Source of the DNA: an uncultured Hyphomicrobiales bacterium
GTDB lineage: Bacteria; Pseudomonadota; Alphaproteobacteria; Rhizobiales; Beijerinckiaceae
DNA: 64,000 nucleotides
NCBI GenBank assembly: GCA_903902915.1
Contig: CAIUWR010000095.1
Location: 62,001-126,000, forward strand
Direction of reading: 5' to 3'
The position numbers were made by a program, and so were the translations under genes. Below are positions 38,069-47,643 of the stretch, one piece after another (position 1 is the stretch's first letter; the number at the start of each line of letters is the position of its first letter). The notes beneath the pieces were generated by a model. That model ran no database searches and had not been told where the DNA came from. It saw only the letters and a list, made by a program, of their open reading frames with translations.

Positions 38069-39089
38069 CGGGGACCGGCGCCTCGCCCGTGCGCGGCTGC
38101 CCGCGCGAGACGATCTCCATCAGCAACCCGCCCACGCCCATGCGGCGGATGTCCGCGCCCGTCACGGGCAGGCCCGCCAGTAGGCGGTGCAGCACCCAGT
38201 CGAAGCCGTTCTCCTTGGGCGAGCGCGCGCAACCGGGCGCGCCCAGCACGGGGATCTCGACGCCCTCGCGCGTCAAACCGCCCACCATCAGCAGATTGCC
38301 CGGATCGACCGGCATGCCGAAATGGGCGATGCGCCCGCCCGCAGCCTCAAGGGATGCCGGGATCACATCGCGCCGGTCGGTGATGGCGGAGGCGCCATAG
38401 ACGATCAGCAGATCGCAGAGCGGCGCCATGGTCGCGATGGCCTGCGTGAGGGCGGGGGCCTCATGGGCCACGCGCTCCTCAGCCACCACGCGCGCGCCAG
38501 CGGGGGCGAGACGCCCTTCGAGCACGCGCAGGGTCTTGACGATGGTCGAGGGTTTCAGGCCGGGCAGCAGCGTCGAGATGACGCCGATGCGCAGAGGCCT
38601 GAAGGGCGCCACGGCGAGGCTGAGGCCCTGGGCGGCGTGCAGAGCGCGCTCCAGCGCGGCGCCGGGGACGGCGAAGGGGATGATTTTCACTGTGGCGACC
38701 ATCTCGCCCTCCACTACGGTGCGGAAGGCGGGCAGGGTGGCCATGGTGATGGTTTCGTCCACAGCGTTGACGCGGTCTATGCCCGCGCCATCGAAGGTCA
38801 GCACGCCAGCGTTCGTCGCGAAGATGTTGGCGCGTCCGGTGAAAGGCGCCGCGACCTGCACATGCGCGCCCGCCACGCTCTGCGCCAGCCGCAGGGCCGC
38901 CGCATCCTCGCCCACGTCGCCATCCTCCAACTGCGCGACCACGATGTCGCGCAGGCCCGCCGCCTCCAGCAGCGGCAGATGCTCCGCCCGCACCACGTCG
39001 CCTTTTTTCAGCACGAGTCCGTCATGGCGCACCGCATGGGCGACGATGCCGCCAATGGACTGCGCAAGCGCGACAGGCCCAAACCTCAC
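38061..39089 (-). CDS. Molybdopterin-binding (MoeA/MogA-fold) protein
   Basis: A 342-residue protein. An N-terminal part (HDGLVLKKGDVVRAEHLPLL) precedes a C-terminal MoCF_biosynth-like domain with IGVISTLLPGLKPS near residues 166-179 and LLIVYGASAITDRRDVIPAS near 228-247. That domain binds molybdopterin in MoeA and MogA. Proteins of this composite type sit beside XdhC and MocA in many alphaproteobacterial molybdenum hydroxylase clusters and are presumed to help insert or hand over the cofactor. It overlaps the upstream XdhC gene by four bases and mocA by eight. The precise biochemical step is not established. Confidence 0.8.
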   Translation of the reverse strand: MRFGPVALAQSIGGIVAHAVRHDGLVLKKGDVVRAEHLPLLEAAGLRDIVVAQLEDGDVGEDAAALRLAQSVAGAHVQVAAPFTGRANIFATNAGVLTFDGAGIDRVNAVDETITMATLPAFRTVVEGEMVATVKIIPFAVPGAALERALHAAQGLSLAVAPFRPLRIGVISTLLPGLKPSTIVKTLRVLEGRLAPAGARVVAEERVAHEAPALTQAIATMAPLCDLLIVYGASAITDRRDVIPASLEAAGGRIAHFGMPVDPGNLLMVGGLTREGVEIPVLGAPGCARSPKENGFDWVLHRLLAGLPVTGADIRRMGVGGLLMEIVSRGQPRTGEAPVPDE

Positions 39090-39787
39090 GCCTGCGGCTC
39101 CGCGCGCAGGGGCTTCTTGCGCAGCGCCGCGATGATCTCACCCAGCACCGCGACCGCGATTTCGGCGGGCGAGACCGAGCCGATGTCAAGGCCGATGGGG
39201 GCGTGGATGCGCGCGAGATCAGCCTCGTTGAAGCCCTCGGCCATCATGCGCTCAACCCGCTTGGCATGTGTCTTCCGCGAGCCCAGCGCGCCGATGTAGA
39301 AACATTCGGCCCGCAGCGCTGCGATGAGCGCAGGATCGTCGATCTTGGGGTCGTGGGTCAGCAGGCAGACGCCCGTGTAGCGGTCGATGCGCAAATCGGG
39401 CAGGGCGTCCTGCGGCCATTGCGCGATCACCTTCACATCAGGGAAGCGTTCGGGCGTGGCGAAAGCGGTGCGCGGATCAAGGATCGTGAGATCGAATCCG
39501 GCGAGCTTGGCCATGGGCGCCAGGGCCTGACTGATATGCACCGCGCCCACGCACAGAATGCGCACCGGGGGAACCTGCACGGTGAGGAAATAGGCGCGGC
39601 CATCGACCTCCACGCTGCGGCTCTTGCCCATGCGCAGGGCCGCGTCGAGCTGTTCGGCCAGAACGTCGCCAGCGATGTCCGCGCCCTTCACAAGGCGCTG
39701 TTCGCCCGATTGCGTGTCGGTGATGAGCACGGCGGCGCGGCGCGCGGCGCGTTCCTCGTTGAGGGTCTTGAGGAGTTCGAGGCGCAT
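39086..39787 (-). CDS. XdhC family protein, Rossmann-domain subunit
   Basis: A 233-residue protein carrying the C-terminal XdhC Rossmann domain: VRILCVGAVHISQALAPMA near residues 76-94, VCLLTHDPKIDDPAL, and FYIGALGSRKTHAKRVERM near 163-181. XdhC binds sulfurated cofactor and delivers it to xanthine oxidase-family apoenzymes. In single-chain XdhC the small XdhC-CoxI domain comes first; here that part is a separate gene immediately upstream, joined by a one-base TGATG overlap. The split form is common for the CoxF/CoxI proteins of cox-like clusters. Its own stop overlaps the MoeA-like start by four bases. Confidence 0.87.
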   Translation of the reverse strand: MRLELLKTLNEERAARRAAVLITDTQSGEQRLVKGADIAGDVLAEQLDAALRMGKSRSVEVDGRAYFLTVQVPPVRILCVGAVHISQALAPMAKLAGFDLTILDPRTAFATPERFPDVKVIAQWPQDALPDLRIDRYTGVCLLTHDPKIDDPALIAALRAECFYIGALGSRKTHAKRVERMMAEGFNEADLARIHAPIGLDIGSVSPAEIAVAVLGEIIAALRKKPLRAEPQA

Positions 39788-40110
39788 CAGTCCACCCGTT
39801 CGACAAAGACGCGAATGCGGCCGCCGCAGGATAGGCCCACGCGCCAGGCGGTTTCGTCCGCCACGCCAAATTCGATGGTGCGCGGCTTGCCGTCCGCGAT
39901 CACCTCAGCGGCCTCGGCCACGACCGCGCCTTCGACGCAGCCGCCCGAAACCGAGCCCAGAAAATTGCCGTCTTCGTCGATGACCAGATGGCTGCCGACG
40001 GGGCGGGGCGCCGAGCCCCATGTGTCGATCACGGTGGCGATGGCCACGCCTTTGCCAGACCCTTTCCAGACCTCGGCCTGGCTGAGAATGTCGTCGTCGC
40101 TGGCGAGCAT
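39787..40110 (-). CDS. XdhC/CoxF N-terminal domain protein
   Basis: A 107-residue protein consisting of the XdhC-CoxI N-terminal domain only. It has GVAIATVIDTWGSAPRPVGS near residues 21-40, GSVSGGCVEGAVV near 53-65 with the conserved Cys, and ends LSCGGRIRVFVERVD. The Cys residues in GGCVEG and SCGG are conserved in XdhC proteins and may take part in sulfur handling. Starting at the ATG ending at 40110 uses a GGGAGG site; the 80 further upstream codons are spurious. It is the partner of the Rossmann-domain gene that follows with a one-base overlap, so the two chains probably form one functional XdhC. Confidence 0.86.
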   Translation of the reverse strand: MLASDDDILSQAEVWKGSGKGVAIATVIDTWGSAPRPVGSHLVIDEDGNFLGSVSGGCVEGAVVAEAAEVIADGKPRTIEFGVADETAWRVGLSCGGRIRVFVERVD

Positions 40111-40180
40111 GGAGCCTCCCACGAATTGGTTTGAAATCGCGCCGCGAATATAGGCCCCCGCTGGCGTGGGCACAATGATG

Positions 40181-41401
40181 TCACCCGGTCCGGCGCAGCC
40201 AGAGCCGCGGGTCTGTGCCGGAGGCGCCCGCTTCGCCCGACAGCGCCTGCACGAGGTCGGCGATGGAGGCGAGGTTATGGACCGGGCGGAATTCGTCCAC
40301 ATGGGGCAGAATGGCGCGGACGCCCTGCGCGCGCGGCTCGAAACGATCATAGCGCAGCAGCGGGTTCAGCCAGATGAGGCGGCGGCAGCTCTTGTGCAGG
40401 CGCTCCATCTCGCGGCCCAGCTCCTTGGCGCCATCGCGCTCCAGCCCATCGGTGAAGAGCAGCACGCTGGCGCCCTGGCCCAGCACCCGGCGCGACCAGA
40501 GGCGGTTGAACTCGTGCATGGATGTGGCGATGCGCGTGCCGCCCGACCAGTCCTCCACATGGGCCGTGCAGGCGGCCAGCGCCTCGTCCGGATCCTTGTG
40601 GCGCAGCGCGCGCGTGACATTGGTGAGTCGCGTGCCGAACAGAAACACATGTACCCGCCCGCGCTCTTCCCCCAGCGCGTGCAGGAAATGCAGGAACACG
40701 CGGGTGTAGTCGCTCATGGAGCCGGAAATGTCGCAGATGGCGACGATGGGCGGACGGCGCATGGTGGGCGCGCGGAACGCCAGCTCGATGGAGGCGCCGC
40801 CCGCGCGCAGGCTGCGGCGGAAGCTGCGGCGCGGGTCGATGCGCAACCCCTTGGGGTCAGGCGTGAAGCGGCGGGTGCGCAGCTCGTCGCGGTCCATGCG
40901 CATTTTCGAAATGGCGGCCTTGGCGCGGGCGATCTCCTCCGCGCTCATCTGCGCGAAGTCCTTGCGTTGCAGCACTTCCTGTTCCGACATGGTGAGCCGG
41001 TAATCCAGCTCCACCTGCGGCTTCTCCTGCTTCTTGTCCTCGCGTTTGAACATGGCGTCGGAGACGCGCGAGGCGCCGGGCGGGGCCTTGGCCTTTTCGG
41101 GATTGGCGGGCTCGGCCACCGGCGAGAGCATGGCCAGCAGCTTGTCGAGAAACCCGCGCTTGCGCCAGAAAATGTCGAAGGCCTGATGGAAGATCAGATC
41201 ATGCTCGTGCTTCTTCACCAAAATCGCGTGCAGCGTGGCGCGGAAATCCTCGCGGGAGCCGATGCCCGCCACTTCCACCGCGCGCACGGCGTCCAGCGTC
41301 GCGCCCGGACCAACCGGCAGCCCCGCCGCCCGCAAAGCGCGGGCGAAATAAAGGATGTTCTGCGCGAGGCGGCCCGTGCCTGCGGGAGGGGCGCCCGCCA
41401 T
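40181..41401 (-). CDS. coxE: CoxE-like VWA domain protein
   Basis: A 406-residue protein. The N-terminal half is helical, with a charged stretch FKREDKKQEKPQVE near residue 115. The C-terminal half is a von Willebrand A domain with the MIDAS motif in VAICDISGSMSDYTR (D-x-S-x-S) near residue 222. In Oligotropha, CoxE works with the AAA+ protein CoxD to assemble the Cu/Mo site of CO dehydrogenase. Form II clusters also carry the pair, so a general maturation role is likely. The ATG ending at 41401 follows the coxD stop by one base. The next gene, the XdhC domain protein, starts 70 bases downstream. Confidence 0.9.
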   Translation of the reverse strand: MAGAPPAGTGRLAQNILYFARALRAAGLPVGPGATLDAVRAVEVAGIGSREDFRATLHAILVKKHEHDLIFHQAFDIFWRKRGFLDKLLAMLSPVAEPANPEKAKAPPGASRVSDAMFKREDKKQEKPQVELDYRLTMSEQEVLQRKDFAQMSAEEIARAKAAISKMRMDRDELRTRRFTPDPKGLRIDPRRSFRRSLRAGGASIELAFRAPTMRRPPIVAICDISGSMSDYTRVFLHFLHALGEERGRVHVFLFGTRLTNVTRALRHKDPDEALAACTAHVEDWSGGTRIATSMHEFNRLWSRRVLGQGASVLLFTDGLERDGAKELGREMERLHKSCRRLIWLNPLLRYDRFEPRAQGVRAILPHVDEFRPVHNLASIADLVQALSGEAGASGTDPRLWLRRTG

Positions 41402-41402
41402 G

Positions 41403-42314
41403 TCAGACCGCCCGCAGTTCGGCGCGCACTTCGTCAATCAGATCCTGCGCCTTCGTGCCCTGCATGCGCGCGATGTCGTCCTGATATTTGAGCAATACGC
41501 CCAGCGTATCGGAGACCTGCGCAGGGTCCAGCGCCACCGCGTCAAGTTCGGTCAGGGCGGTGGCCCAGTCCAGCGTTTCGGCGACGCCGGGCTGCTTGAA
41601 CAGATCCTGCTTGCGCAGCTTCTGCACGAAGGCGACCAGCTCCTGCGTCAGGCGCTCGGGCGCATCGGGCGCCTTGGCGCGCAGGATGGCGCGCTCGCGC
41701 TCTTCATCGGGATAGTCGATCCAGTGATAGAGGCAACGGCGCTTCAGCGCATCGTGGATTTCGCGGGTGCGGTTGGAGGTGATGATCACGATGGGCGGAT
41801 GCTGCGCGCGGATCGTGCCAAGCTCAGGAATGGTGATCTGATAATCCGACAGCACTTCCAGCAAGAAGGCCTCGAAGGCCTCGTCCGTGCGGTCGAGCTC
41901 GTCGATGAGCAGGATCGGCGGACCTTCGGTGGAGGGCTCCAGCGCGCGCAACAGGGCGCGTTTCACCAGATAGCGCTCGGAGAAAATGTCATGCTCCAGA
42001 CGGCCCCGGTCGGTCTCGCCGGACGCCTCGGCGAGGCGGATCGCCATCATCTGCTGGGCGTAGTTCCACTCATAGACCGCCGAGGAAATGTCGAGACCCT
42101 CGTAGCATTGCAGGCGGATGAGCGGGCGCCCCAGGGCTGCGGAGAGAACCTTGGCGATCTCCGTCTTGCCAACCCCCGCCTCGCCTTCGAGGAACAGCGG
42201 GCGTTGCAGACGCAGCGAGAGAAACAGCACGGTCGCCAGCGTCCGGTCCGCCACATAATTGGCGGCGGCGAGGAGATCGAGCGTTTCGTCGATGGAGGTG
42301 GGGAGTTGGGTCAC
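41403..42314 (-). CDS. coxD: CoxD-like AAA+ ATPase (MoxR family)
   Basis: A 303-residue MoxR-type AAA+ chaperone. Walker A is GEAGVGKTE near residues 43-51, and Walker B is ILLIDELDR near 136-144. ITSNRTREIHDALKRRCLYHWIDYP carries sensor 1 and the arginine finger region. The GTG ending at 42314, with AGAGG upstream, is the best start; further upstream codons enter the repeat element region. MoxR proteins pair with VWA proteins to remodel or load metalloenzymes, and the VWA partner coxE follows one base later. It is separated from coxM by a terminator and palindromic element, so it probably has its own promoter. Confidence 0.9.
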   Translation of the reverse strand: MTQLPTSIDETLDLLAAANYVADRTLATVLFLSLRLQRPLFLEGEAGVGKTEIAKVLSAALGRPLIRLQCYEGLDISSAVYEWNYAQQMMAIRLAEASGETDRGRLEHDIFSERYLVKRALLRALEPSTEGPPILLIDELDRTDEAFEAFLLEVLSDYQITIPELGTIRAQHPPIVIITSNRTREIHDALKRRCLYHWIDYPDEERERAILRAKAPDAPERLTQELVAFVQKLRKQDLFKQPGVAETLDWATALTELDAVALDPAQVSDTLGVLLKYQDDIARMQGTKAQDLIDEVRAELRAV

Positions 42315-42429
42315 GCCTGTTCGCCTCTTGGTTCCGTTGGCGCAACAATGCCAGTTGATCGGGCGCGGAGCAATCGGCTGGCTTATCGGCCAATCTAAAT
42401 GAAGCGGCAATTCGCTGCCGGCGTGCATG

Positions 42430-42545
42430 AACCCCGGGAGGGGCGACGTCTCGTCGCCCTTTTGGTGTTCCTCGGTGGGGTGACGTCCTCGTCACCCCAT
42501 GTGTCGGAAGGAACCCGGACGACGGGACGTCGTCCCTCCCGGGTT
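42430..42545. repeat. Palindromic element with three GACG/CGTC hairpins inside an outer inverted repeat
   Basis: The outer arms AACCCCGGGAGGG (42430-42442) and CCCTCCCGGGTT (42534-42545) pair with one extra base. Inside are three perfect hairpins. Stem 42441-42448/42452-42459 has GGGCGACG with loop TCT. Stem 42477-42485/42490-42498 has GGGGTGACG with loop TCCT. Stem 42517-42524/42528-42535 has GGACGACG with loop GGA. All share GACG-loop-CGTC at the tip. No gene is present. It resembles a miniature palindromic element rather than an operator. It is unrelated to the CCCTCCC repeats elsewhere in the window. Confidence 0.7.
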
Positions 42546-42593
42546 TCGCCTTTGCCTGCAATATTGCGTTTCGGCTCTGGCCAGCTCAATTCA

Positions 42594-42628
42594 ACAAAAA
42601 GCCCCGGACCCTTGCGGCTCCGGGGCTT
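42594..42628 (-). terminator. Terminator of the coxGSLM transcript
   Basis: AAGCCCCGGA (42599-42608) and TCCGGGGCTT (42619-42628) form a perfect 10-base stem with a 10-base loop, 22 bases past the coxM stop. On the minus strand the stem runs into TTTTTG. This is a textbook intrinsic terminator and suggests that the structural genes are transcribed apart from the coxD-to-mocA maturation genes. Confidence 0.8.
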
Positions 42629-42649
42629 GCCTATTCGATGCGCCTCAGC

Positions 42650-43447
42650 TCAGGCGGCGGCGGCGACCGCGCGCTTGGCCATGACCGTGATCAGGTGGGC
42701 GCGGTACTCGGCGTCCGCGTGGATGTCGGAGTTGAGGCCCGAGGCGGGGACGGCGAGGCCGTCGAGGGCGGCGGGGGTGAAGCTGGCTTCCAGCGCCGCC
42801 TCGAAGTCCGCCACGCGGAACACGCCGCGCGAGCCCGCGCCCGTCACCGCCACGCGCACATGGGCGCCGACCTTCGCCACGAACACGCCGACCAGCGCAT
42901 AGCGCGAGGCGGGGTTGCGGAACTTCTGATAGTTCGCCTTGTCCGCTACGGGGAACGAGATGCTGGTGATGATCTCGCCCTCTTCCAGCGCCGTTTCGAA
43001 CATGCCCTGGAAGAAGTCGTCCGCCTTGATGGCGCGCTTGTTGGTGGTGATCGTGGCGCCCAACGCCAGACAGGCGGAGGGATAATCCGCCGCCGGATCG
43101 TTGTTGGCGACGGAGCCGCCGATGGTGCCCTTGTTGCGCACGGCGGGGTCGCCGATCATGCCAGCCAGCGCCGCCAGCGCGGGAATGGCGGCCTTGACCT
43201 CGGGGGACGTCGCGACAGTCACATGGCGGGTGAGCGCCTTGATGGTCACGACGCCGTCCTTCACCGAAATGCCGCGCAAATCGTCGATGCGCGACAGGTC
43301 GATCAGATCGGAAGGGCCAGCGAGGCGCTGCTTCATGGTTGGCAATAGCGTCTGCCCACCGGCCAGCAGCTTGCCATCCGCGTGATCGCCCGCAAGCGAC
43401 ACGGCCTCGGAGACGGAGCCGGGGCGGTGATAAGCGAATTCATACAT
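42650..43447 (-). CDS. coxM: CoxM-like FAD-binding subunit of molybdenum hydroxylase
   Basis: The medium, flavin subunit, 265 residues, which passes electrons from the iron-sulfur subunit to FAD and on to the acceptor. The N-terminal FAD loop is KLLAGGQTLLPTMKQRLAGP near residues 26-45. The second is GTIGGSVANNDPAADYPSA near 107-125. A C-terminal CO_deh_flav_C part ends AEYRAHLITVMAKRAV. MYEFAYHRP is the normal N terminus, preceded by GGAGACGACC, which fixes the start over one four codons earlier. Gene order coxS-coxL-coxM differs from the M-S-L order of true form I CO dehydrogenase clusters. Confidence 0.92.
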   Translation of the reverse strand: MYEFAYHRPGSVSEAVSLAGDHADGKLLAGGQTLLPTMKQRLAGPSDLIDLSRIDDLRGISVKDGVVTIKALTRHVTVATSPEVKAAIPALAALAGMIGDPAVRNKGTIGGSVANNDPAADYPSACLALGATITTNKRAIKADDFFQGMFETALEEGEIITSISFPVADKANYQKFRNPASRYALVGVFVAKVGAHVRVAVTGAGSRGVFRVADFEAALEASFTPAALDGLAVPASGLNSDIHADAEYRAHLITVMAKRAVAAAA

Positions 43448-43509
43448 GGTCGTCTCCATCAGGTTCGTCGGCGAACCAACGAGAAGGAATCCGGCTTGCG
43501 CCGGGAAAA

Positions 43510-45876
43510 TTACTGCGCCGCGATCTTCTGGACGGCCCTTTGCGCGGCCCGCCACAGAACTTGCGGCGTCGCGGGCATGGGCACGTCCTCATGGCCGACC
43601 GCGTCGGTCAGGGCGTTGATGACGGCGGGCGGCGAGGCGATGGCGCCGGCCTCCCCGCAGCCCTTGATGCCCAGCGGGTTGGAGGGGCAGGGCGTGTTCG
43701 TCACCGCGATGTCATAGGAGAGCAGATCGCCGGCGCGCGGCATCTGGTAATCCATATAGCTCGCCGTGAGAAGCTGGCCGTCCTTATTGTAGACTGCGCC
43801 TTCGAATAGCGCCTGTCCGACGCCTTGCGCAATGCCGCCATGCACCTGACCTTCGACAATCATCGGATTGATGAGATTGCCGAAATCATCCACGGCCGTC
43901 CATTTGTCGATGGTCACGATCCCGGTCTGGGGGTCGATCTCCAGCTCGCAAATATGCACGCCTGCGGGGAAAGTGAAGTTGGTTGGGTCGTAGAAGGCCC
44001 CTTCCTTCAGGCCGGGCTCCAGTTCCTGCCCGGAGAATTTATGCGCGACATAGGCTTGCAGGGCGAGCGACGCGAAGTCGATCGCCTTGTCGGTGCCCTT
44101 CACGGAGAACTTGCCGTCCTTGAATTCGATGTCCTCCGGGGAGGCCTCCAACACATGGCCCGCCACTTTTTTCGCCTTGGCCTCGATCTTGTCGAGCGCC
44201 TTCACGATGGCGGACATGCCGACCGCGCCCGAGCGCGAGCCATAGGTGCCCATGCCCATCTGCACCTTGTCGGTGTCGCCGTGGATGATCGCCACATTGT
44301 CGATGGAGATGCCGAGCCGGTCGGAGACCAGCTGCGCAAACGTCGTCTCGTGGCCCTGCCCATGGGAATGGGAGCCCGTGAGAACCTCCACCGTGCCGAC
44401 CGGGTTCACGCGGATTTCCGCGCTTTCCCACAGGCCGACGCCAGCGCCCAGCGAGCCCACCGCCGCCGATGGGGCGATGCCGCAAGCCTCGATATAGGCG
44501 GAGATGCCGATGCCGCGCAGCAGGCCCTTGCGCGCCGATTCCGCCTTGCGCTTGCCGATATTCGCGTAGTCGGCCAGCTCCAGCGCCTTGTCCAGCGCCT
44601 GCGGATAGTCGCCGCCGTCGTAGCACATGATGACGGGGGTCTGATGGGGGAAGGTGGTCACGAAGTTCTGGCGGCGGAACTCAGCCGGATCGCGGCCGAT
44701 TTCGCGCGCGGCCACTTCCATCAGCCGCTCGATGACGAAGGTCGCCTCGGGGCGTCCCGCGCCGCGATAGGCGTCCACGGGGGCGGTGTTGGTGTAGACG
44801 CCGTCCACCTCCGCGTAGATCGCGGGAATGTTGTACTGGCCAGACAGCAGCGGCGCATAAAGATAGGTCGGCACCGCCGAGGAGAAGGTGGAGAGATAGG
44901 CGCCGAGATTGGCGGTCGTCTTCACCCGCAGGCCAAGAATCTTGCCCGCCGCGTCCAGCGCCAGCTGCGCATGGGTGACATGGTCGCGGCCATGCGCGTC
45001 GGCGAGGAAGGCCTCCGTGCGGTCGGAGGTCCATTTGACGGGACGGCGCACCTTCTTGGCGGCCCAGACGCAGATCGTCTCTTCCGCATAAATGAAGATC
45101 TTCGAGCCGAAGCCGCCGCCCACATCGGGGGCGATGACGCGCAATTTATGCTCGGGCGCGATGCCGATGAAGGCGGAGAGCACCAGGCGCGCCACATGGG
45201 GATTCTGGCTGGTGGTGTAGAGCGTGAAGCATTCGGAGCCCTCGTCATAGTCGCCCACCGCCGCGCGCGGCTCCATGGGGTTGGGGACGAGGCGGTTGTT
45301 GACGATTTCCAGCGTGGTGACATGAGCGGCCTTGGCGAAGGCGGCGTCGGTCGGTTCCTTTTCGCCCAGCTTCCAGTCATAGACCATATTGTCTGGCGCA
45401 ACGTCATGCACGACCGGCGCGCCGGGCCTGGCGGCGGAGGCCGTATCGGCGTTGGCGGGCAGCACGGTGTAGTCGACCACGACCTTCTCCGCCGCGTCGC
45501 GCGCGATGGTGTAGGTCTCGGCGATCACGACCGCCACATGGTCGCCCACATAGCGCACCTTGCCTTGCGCGAGCGCGGGATGGGCGCCCGCCTTCATGGG
45601 CGAGCCGTCCTTGGAATGGATCATCCAGCCGCAGATCAGGCCGCCCACCTTGTCGGCGGCGATGTCGTCGCCGGTGAGCACGGCGAGCACGCCCTTCATC
45701 TTCAGGGCCGCCGATGCGTCGATTCCGTTGATCGCCGCATGGGCGTGGGGCGAGCGGACGAAAAAGGCGTAGGTCTGGCCGGGACGATTGATGTCGTCGG
45801 TGTAGCGGCCCTTACCGGTAATAAAACGAAAATCTTCCTTACGGCGGACGGATGCGCCAATGCCTGTCGCGGTCAT
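43510..45876 (-). CDS. coxL: CoxL-like molybdopterin subunit, form II (BMS) type
   Basis: The large catalytic subunit, 788 residues, xanthine oxidase family. The N-terminal a/b hammerhead domain has [18 protein letters not shown] near residues 19-36, and cofactor-binding segments include [14 protein letters not shown] and the C-terminal [18 protein letters not shown] with the catalytic Glu in GEAG. The active-site loop at about 369-375 reads AYRGAGR, the form II signature; genuine CO dehydrogenase has AYRCSFR with the copper-binding Cys. This is therefore a molybdenum hydroxylase of unknown substrate, and CO oxidation should not be inferred. It lies between coxS and coxM and presumably forms a heterohexamer with them. 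Confidence 0.93.
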   Translation of the reverse strand: MTATGIGASVRRKEDFRFITGKGRYTDDINRPGQTYAFFVRSPHAHAAINGIDASAALKMKGVLAVLTGDDIAADKVGGLICGWMIHSKDGSPMKAGAHPALAQGKVRYVGDHVAVVIAETYTIARDAAEKVVVDYTVLPANADTASAARPGAPVVHDVAPDNMVYDWKLGEKEPTDAAFAKAAHVTTLEIVNNRLVPNPMEPRAAVGDYDEGSECFTLYTTSQNPHVARLVLSAFIGIAPEHKLRVIAPDVGGGFGSKIFIYAEETICVWAAKKVRRPVKWTSDRTEAFLADAHGRDHVTHAQLALDAAGKILGLRVKTTANLGAYLSTFSSAVPTYLYAPLLSGQYNIPAIYAEVDGVYTNTAPVDAYRGAGRPEATFVIERLMEVAAREIGRDPAEFRRQNFVTTFPHQTPVIMCYDGGDYPQALDKALELADYANIGKRKAESARKGLLRGIGISAYIEACGIAPSAAVGSLGAGVGLWESAEIRVNPVGTVEVLTGSHSHGQGHETTFAQLVSDRLGISIDNVAIIHGDTDKVQMGMGTYGSRSGAVGMSAIVKALDKIEAKAKKVAGHVLEASPEDIEFKDGKFSVKGTDKAIDFASLALQAYVAHKFSGQELEPGLKEGAFYDPTNFTFPAGVHICELEIDPQTGIVTIDKWTAVDDFGNLINPMIVEGQVHGGIAQGVGQALFEGAVYNKDGQLLTASYMDYQMPRAGDLLSYDIAVTNTPCPSNPLGIKGCGEAGAIASPPAVINALTDAVGHEDVPMPATPQVLWRAAQRAVQKIAAQ

Positions 45877-45945
45877 CGTTTCGTCTCCCCAAAAAATACA
45901 TGAAGGACGTCGCGCCGGAAAACCCGGCGCGCCCGGTTGTTCGGC

Positions 45946-46425
<480 letters not shown>

Positions 46426-46594
46426 GGGCATTCCTCCAAAGGCATAAACTGAAGCAAATCTGATATGCCGAACGGGCGGCGTCAAGCAAACACTTGCTTG
46501 GTCCAGAGGGTAAATAGGCGTGGAGGGCGCGTCCTCTTGTCTCCCCCGATCATTCGTGAAAAACTTGAGCTTGTCCAATATCGGGGGCGCAGCC

Positions 46595-46969
46595 ATGGAT
46601 ATGAGCAAAGAAGTCCGCATCGCCAATGACTTGACCAGCCGCTGGGCGCAGGCCTTCGGCGCGCGCGACCTTGATGGACTGGCCGCGCTCTATGCGCCGG
46701 AGGTCCTGTTCTTCGGATCGACGCCGCAGCTTTTCCGGGGTCACGAGGGCGTGCGCGCCTATTTCGCCGGACTTCCAGCCGCCGTTGCGCTGGAAACCTT
46801 CGAGGAGCTGGAGCTGGTTCACGTGGCGCCGGGCGTCTTCGCCGCGGCTGGCTTCTTCCGGTTTCGATTGGGCGCCGAGGCTTTGCGCTTCCGGCTGACC
46901 TGGGTGGTGGTTTCGCGCGACGGAGGCTGGGTCATCGCCCAACACCACGCCGCGCGCTGCGATGCTTAA
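46595..46969 (+). CDS. NTF2/SnoaL-like fold protein inserted between coxG and coxS
   Basis: A 124-residue protein with the NTF2-like pattern. A first helix [24 protein letters not shown] is followed by [21 protein letters not shown], then the sheet strands ending [22 protein letters not shown]. Close relatives are usually DUF4440/SnoaL-like or ketosteroid-isomerase-like proteins of unknown substrate. It is oriented against the cox genes on both sides and shares the bases TTAA at 46966-46969 with the coxG stop codon. An ATG two codons later is an equally good start. The placement may reflect insertion or antisense control of coxG; function unknown. Confidence 0.8.
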   Translation: MDMSKEVRIANDLTSRWAQAFGARDLDGLAALYAPEVLFFGSTPQLFRGHEGVRAYFAGLPAAVALETFEELELVHVAPGVFAAAGFFRFRLGAEALRFRLTWVVVSRDGGWVIAQHHAARCDA

Positions 46970-47421
46970 ACCGCCGGGGTGCTACAGACCTGCGCGAAGG
47001 TGGCGAAGAACTGATCGGCGTTCTTCTTGGCCACGCCGTCGATGAGGCGCGCGCCGAGCTGGGCGATCTTGCCGCCCACATTGGCCTCCACGTCATAGGT
47101 GAGCAGCGTGCCGCCGCCTTCGATGTCGGTCAGGTGGACATTGGCGCCGCCCTTTGCGAAGCCCGCGATGCCGCCTTCGCCCGAGCCGGAGATCCGGTAG
47201 CCGTTCGGCGGGTCGAGATCGGTCAGCTCCACATTGCCCTTGAAGGTGGCGGAAACCGGTCCGACCTTGACCTTCACGACGGCGGACATGCCGTTCTCTG
47301 TCTTGTCGAGGGTCTGACAGCCTGGAATGCAGGCCTTCAAGACCTCGATGTCATTGAGCTTTTCCCAGACAGTCTGCCGGTCGGCGGGGAGAGCGACCTC
47401 CCCCTTCATCGTCATCGCCAT
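46966..47421 (-). CDS. coxG: CoxG-like SRPBCC family protein
   Basis: A 151-residue SRPBCC (START-like) protein of the CoxG family: MKGEVALPADRQTVWEKLND near the start, then VLKACIPGCQTLDK with the CIPGC motif, VGPVSATFKGNVEL, and a C-terminal helix KIAQLGARLIDGVAKK. In Oligotropha, CoxG anchors CO dehydrogenase to the inner membrane through a hydrophobic C-terminal tail. No obvious membrane tail is present in this copy, so a cytosolic maturation or ligand-binding role is possible. GAGGACAACGCGC before the ATG ending at 47421 supports the start. It is divergent from livH, with 222 bases between. Confidence 0.9.
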   Translation of the reverse strand: MAMTMKGEVALPADRQTVWEKLNDIEVLKACIPGCQTLDKTENGMSAVVKVKVGPVSATFKGNVELTDLDPPNGYRISGSGEGGIAGFAKGGANVHLTDIEGGGTLLTYDVEANVGGKIAQLGARLIDGVAKKNADQFFATFAQVCSTPAV

Positions 47422-47643
47422 GCGCGTTGTCCTCGTTGGTGGCCTCAGAGCCGTTATCCGGCGCCGCCCTGAAGGCGCCTTGCAGTCTAGATGCAACGCC
47501 ATGCGATCTGGCGCAAGTGTCACCGACGGGCAGGGTCTATGTCACCCTGCTTTTTGTTGCCCCCATTCGCCCTTCCCGCCAACTGTTGCTATCCTGAGAT
47601 TCGGTCTGGCGAGATCAGTCGATTCAGGAGCGCCTGCGCTTAG

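Larger units (their letters stand above)
42315..42649. other. 335-base gap between coxD and coxM
   Basis: This gap holds, from right to left, the coxM terminator (42594-42628), an unremarkable stretch, the three-hairpin palindromic element (42430-42545), and a 115-base segment next to coxD that should carry its promoter. Open frames cross it on both strands, but their translations are Arg/Pro-rich and follow the repeats, so none is called a gene. Confidence 0.7.

Noticed and set aside
43510-45876. Aerobic carbon monoxide dehydrogenase identity of CoxL
   Set aside because: The active-site loop is AYRGAGR, not AYRCSFR, so the copper-binding cysteine of form I enzymes is absent.
43825-45903. 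A 692-codon plus-strand frame opposite coxL
   Set aside because: Antisense to a highly conserved gene; low-complexity translation rich in Gly, Arg and His.
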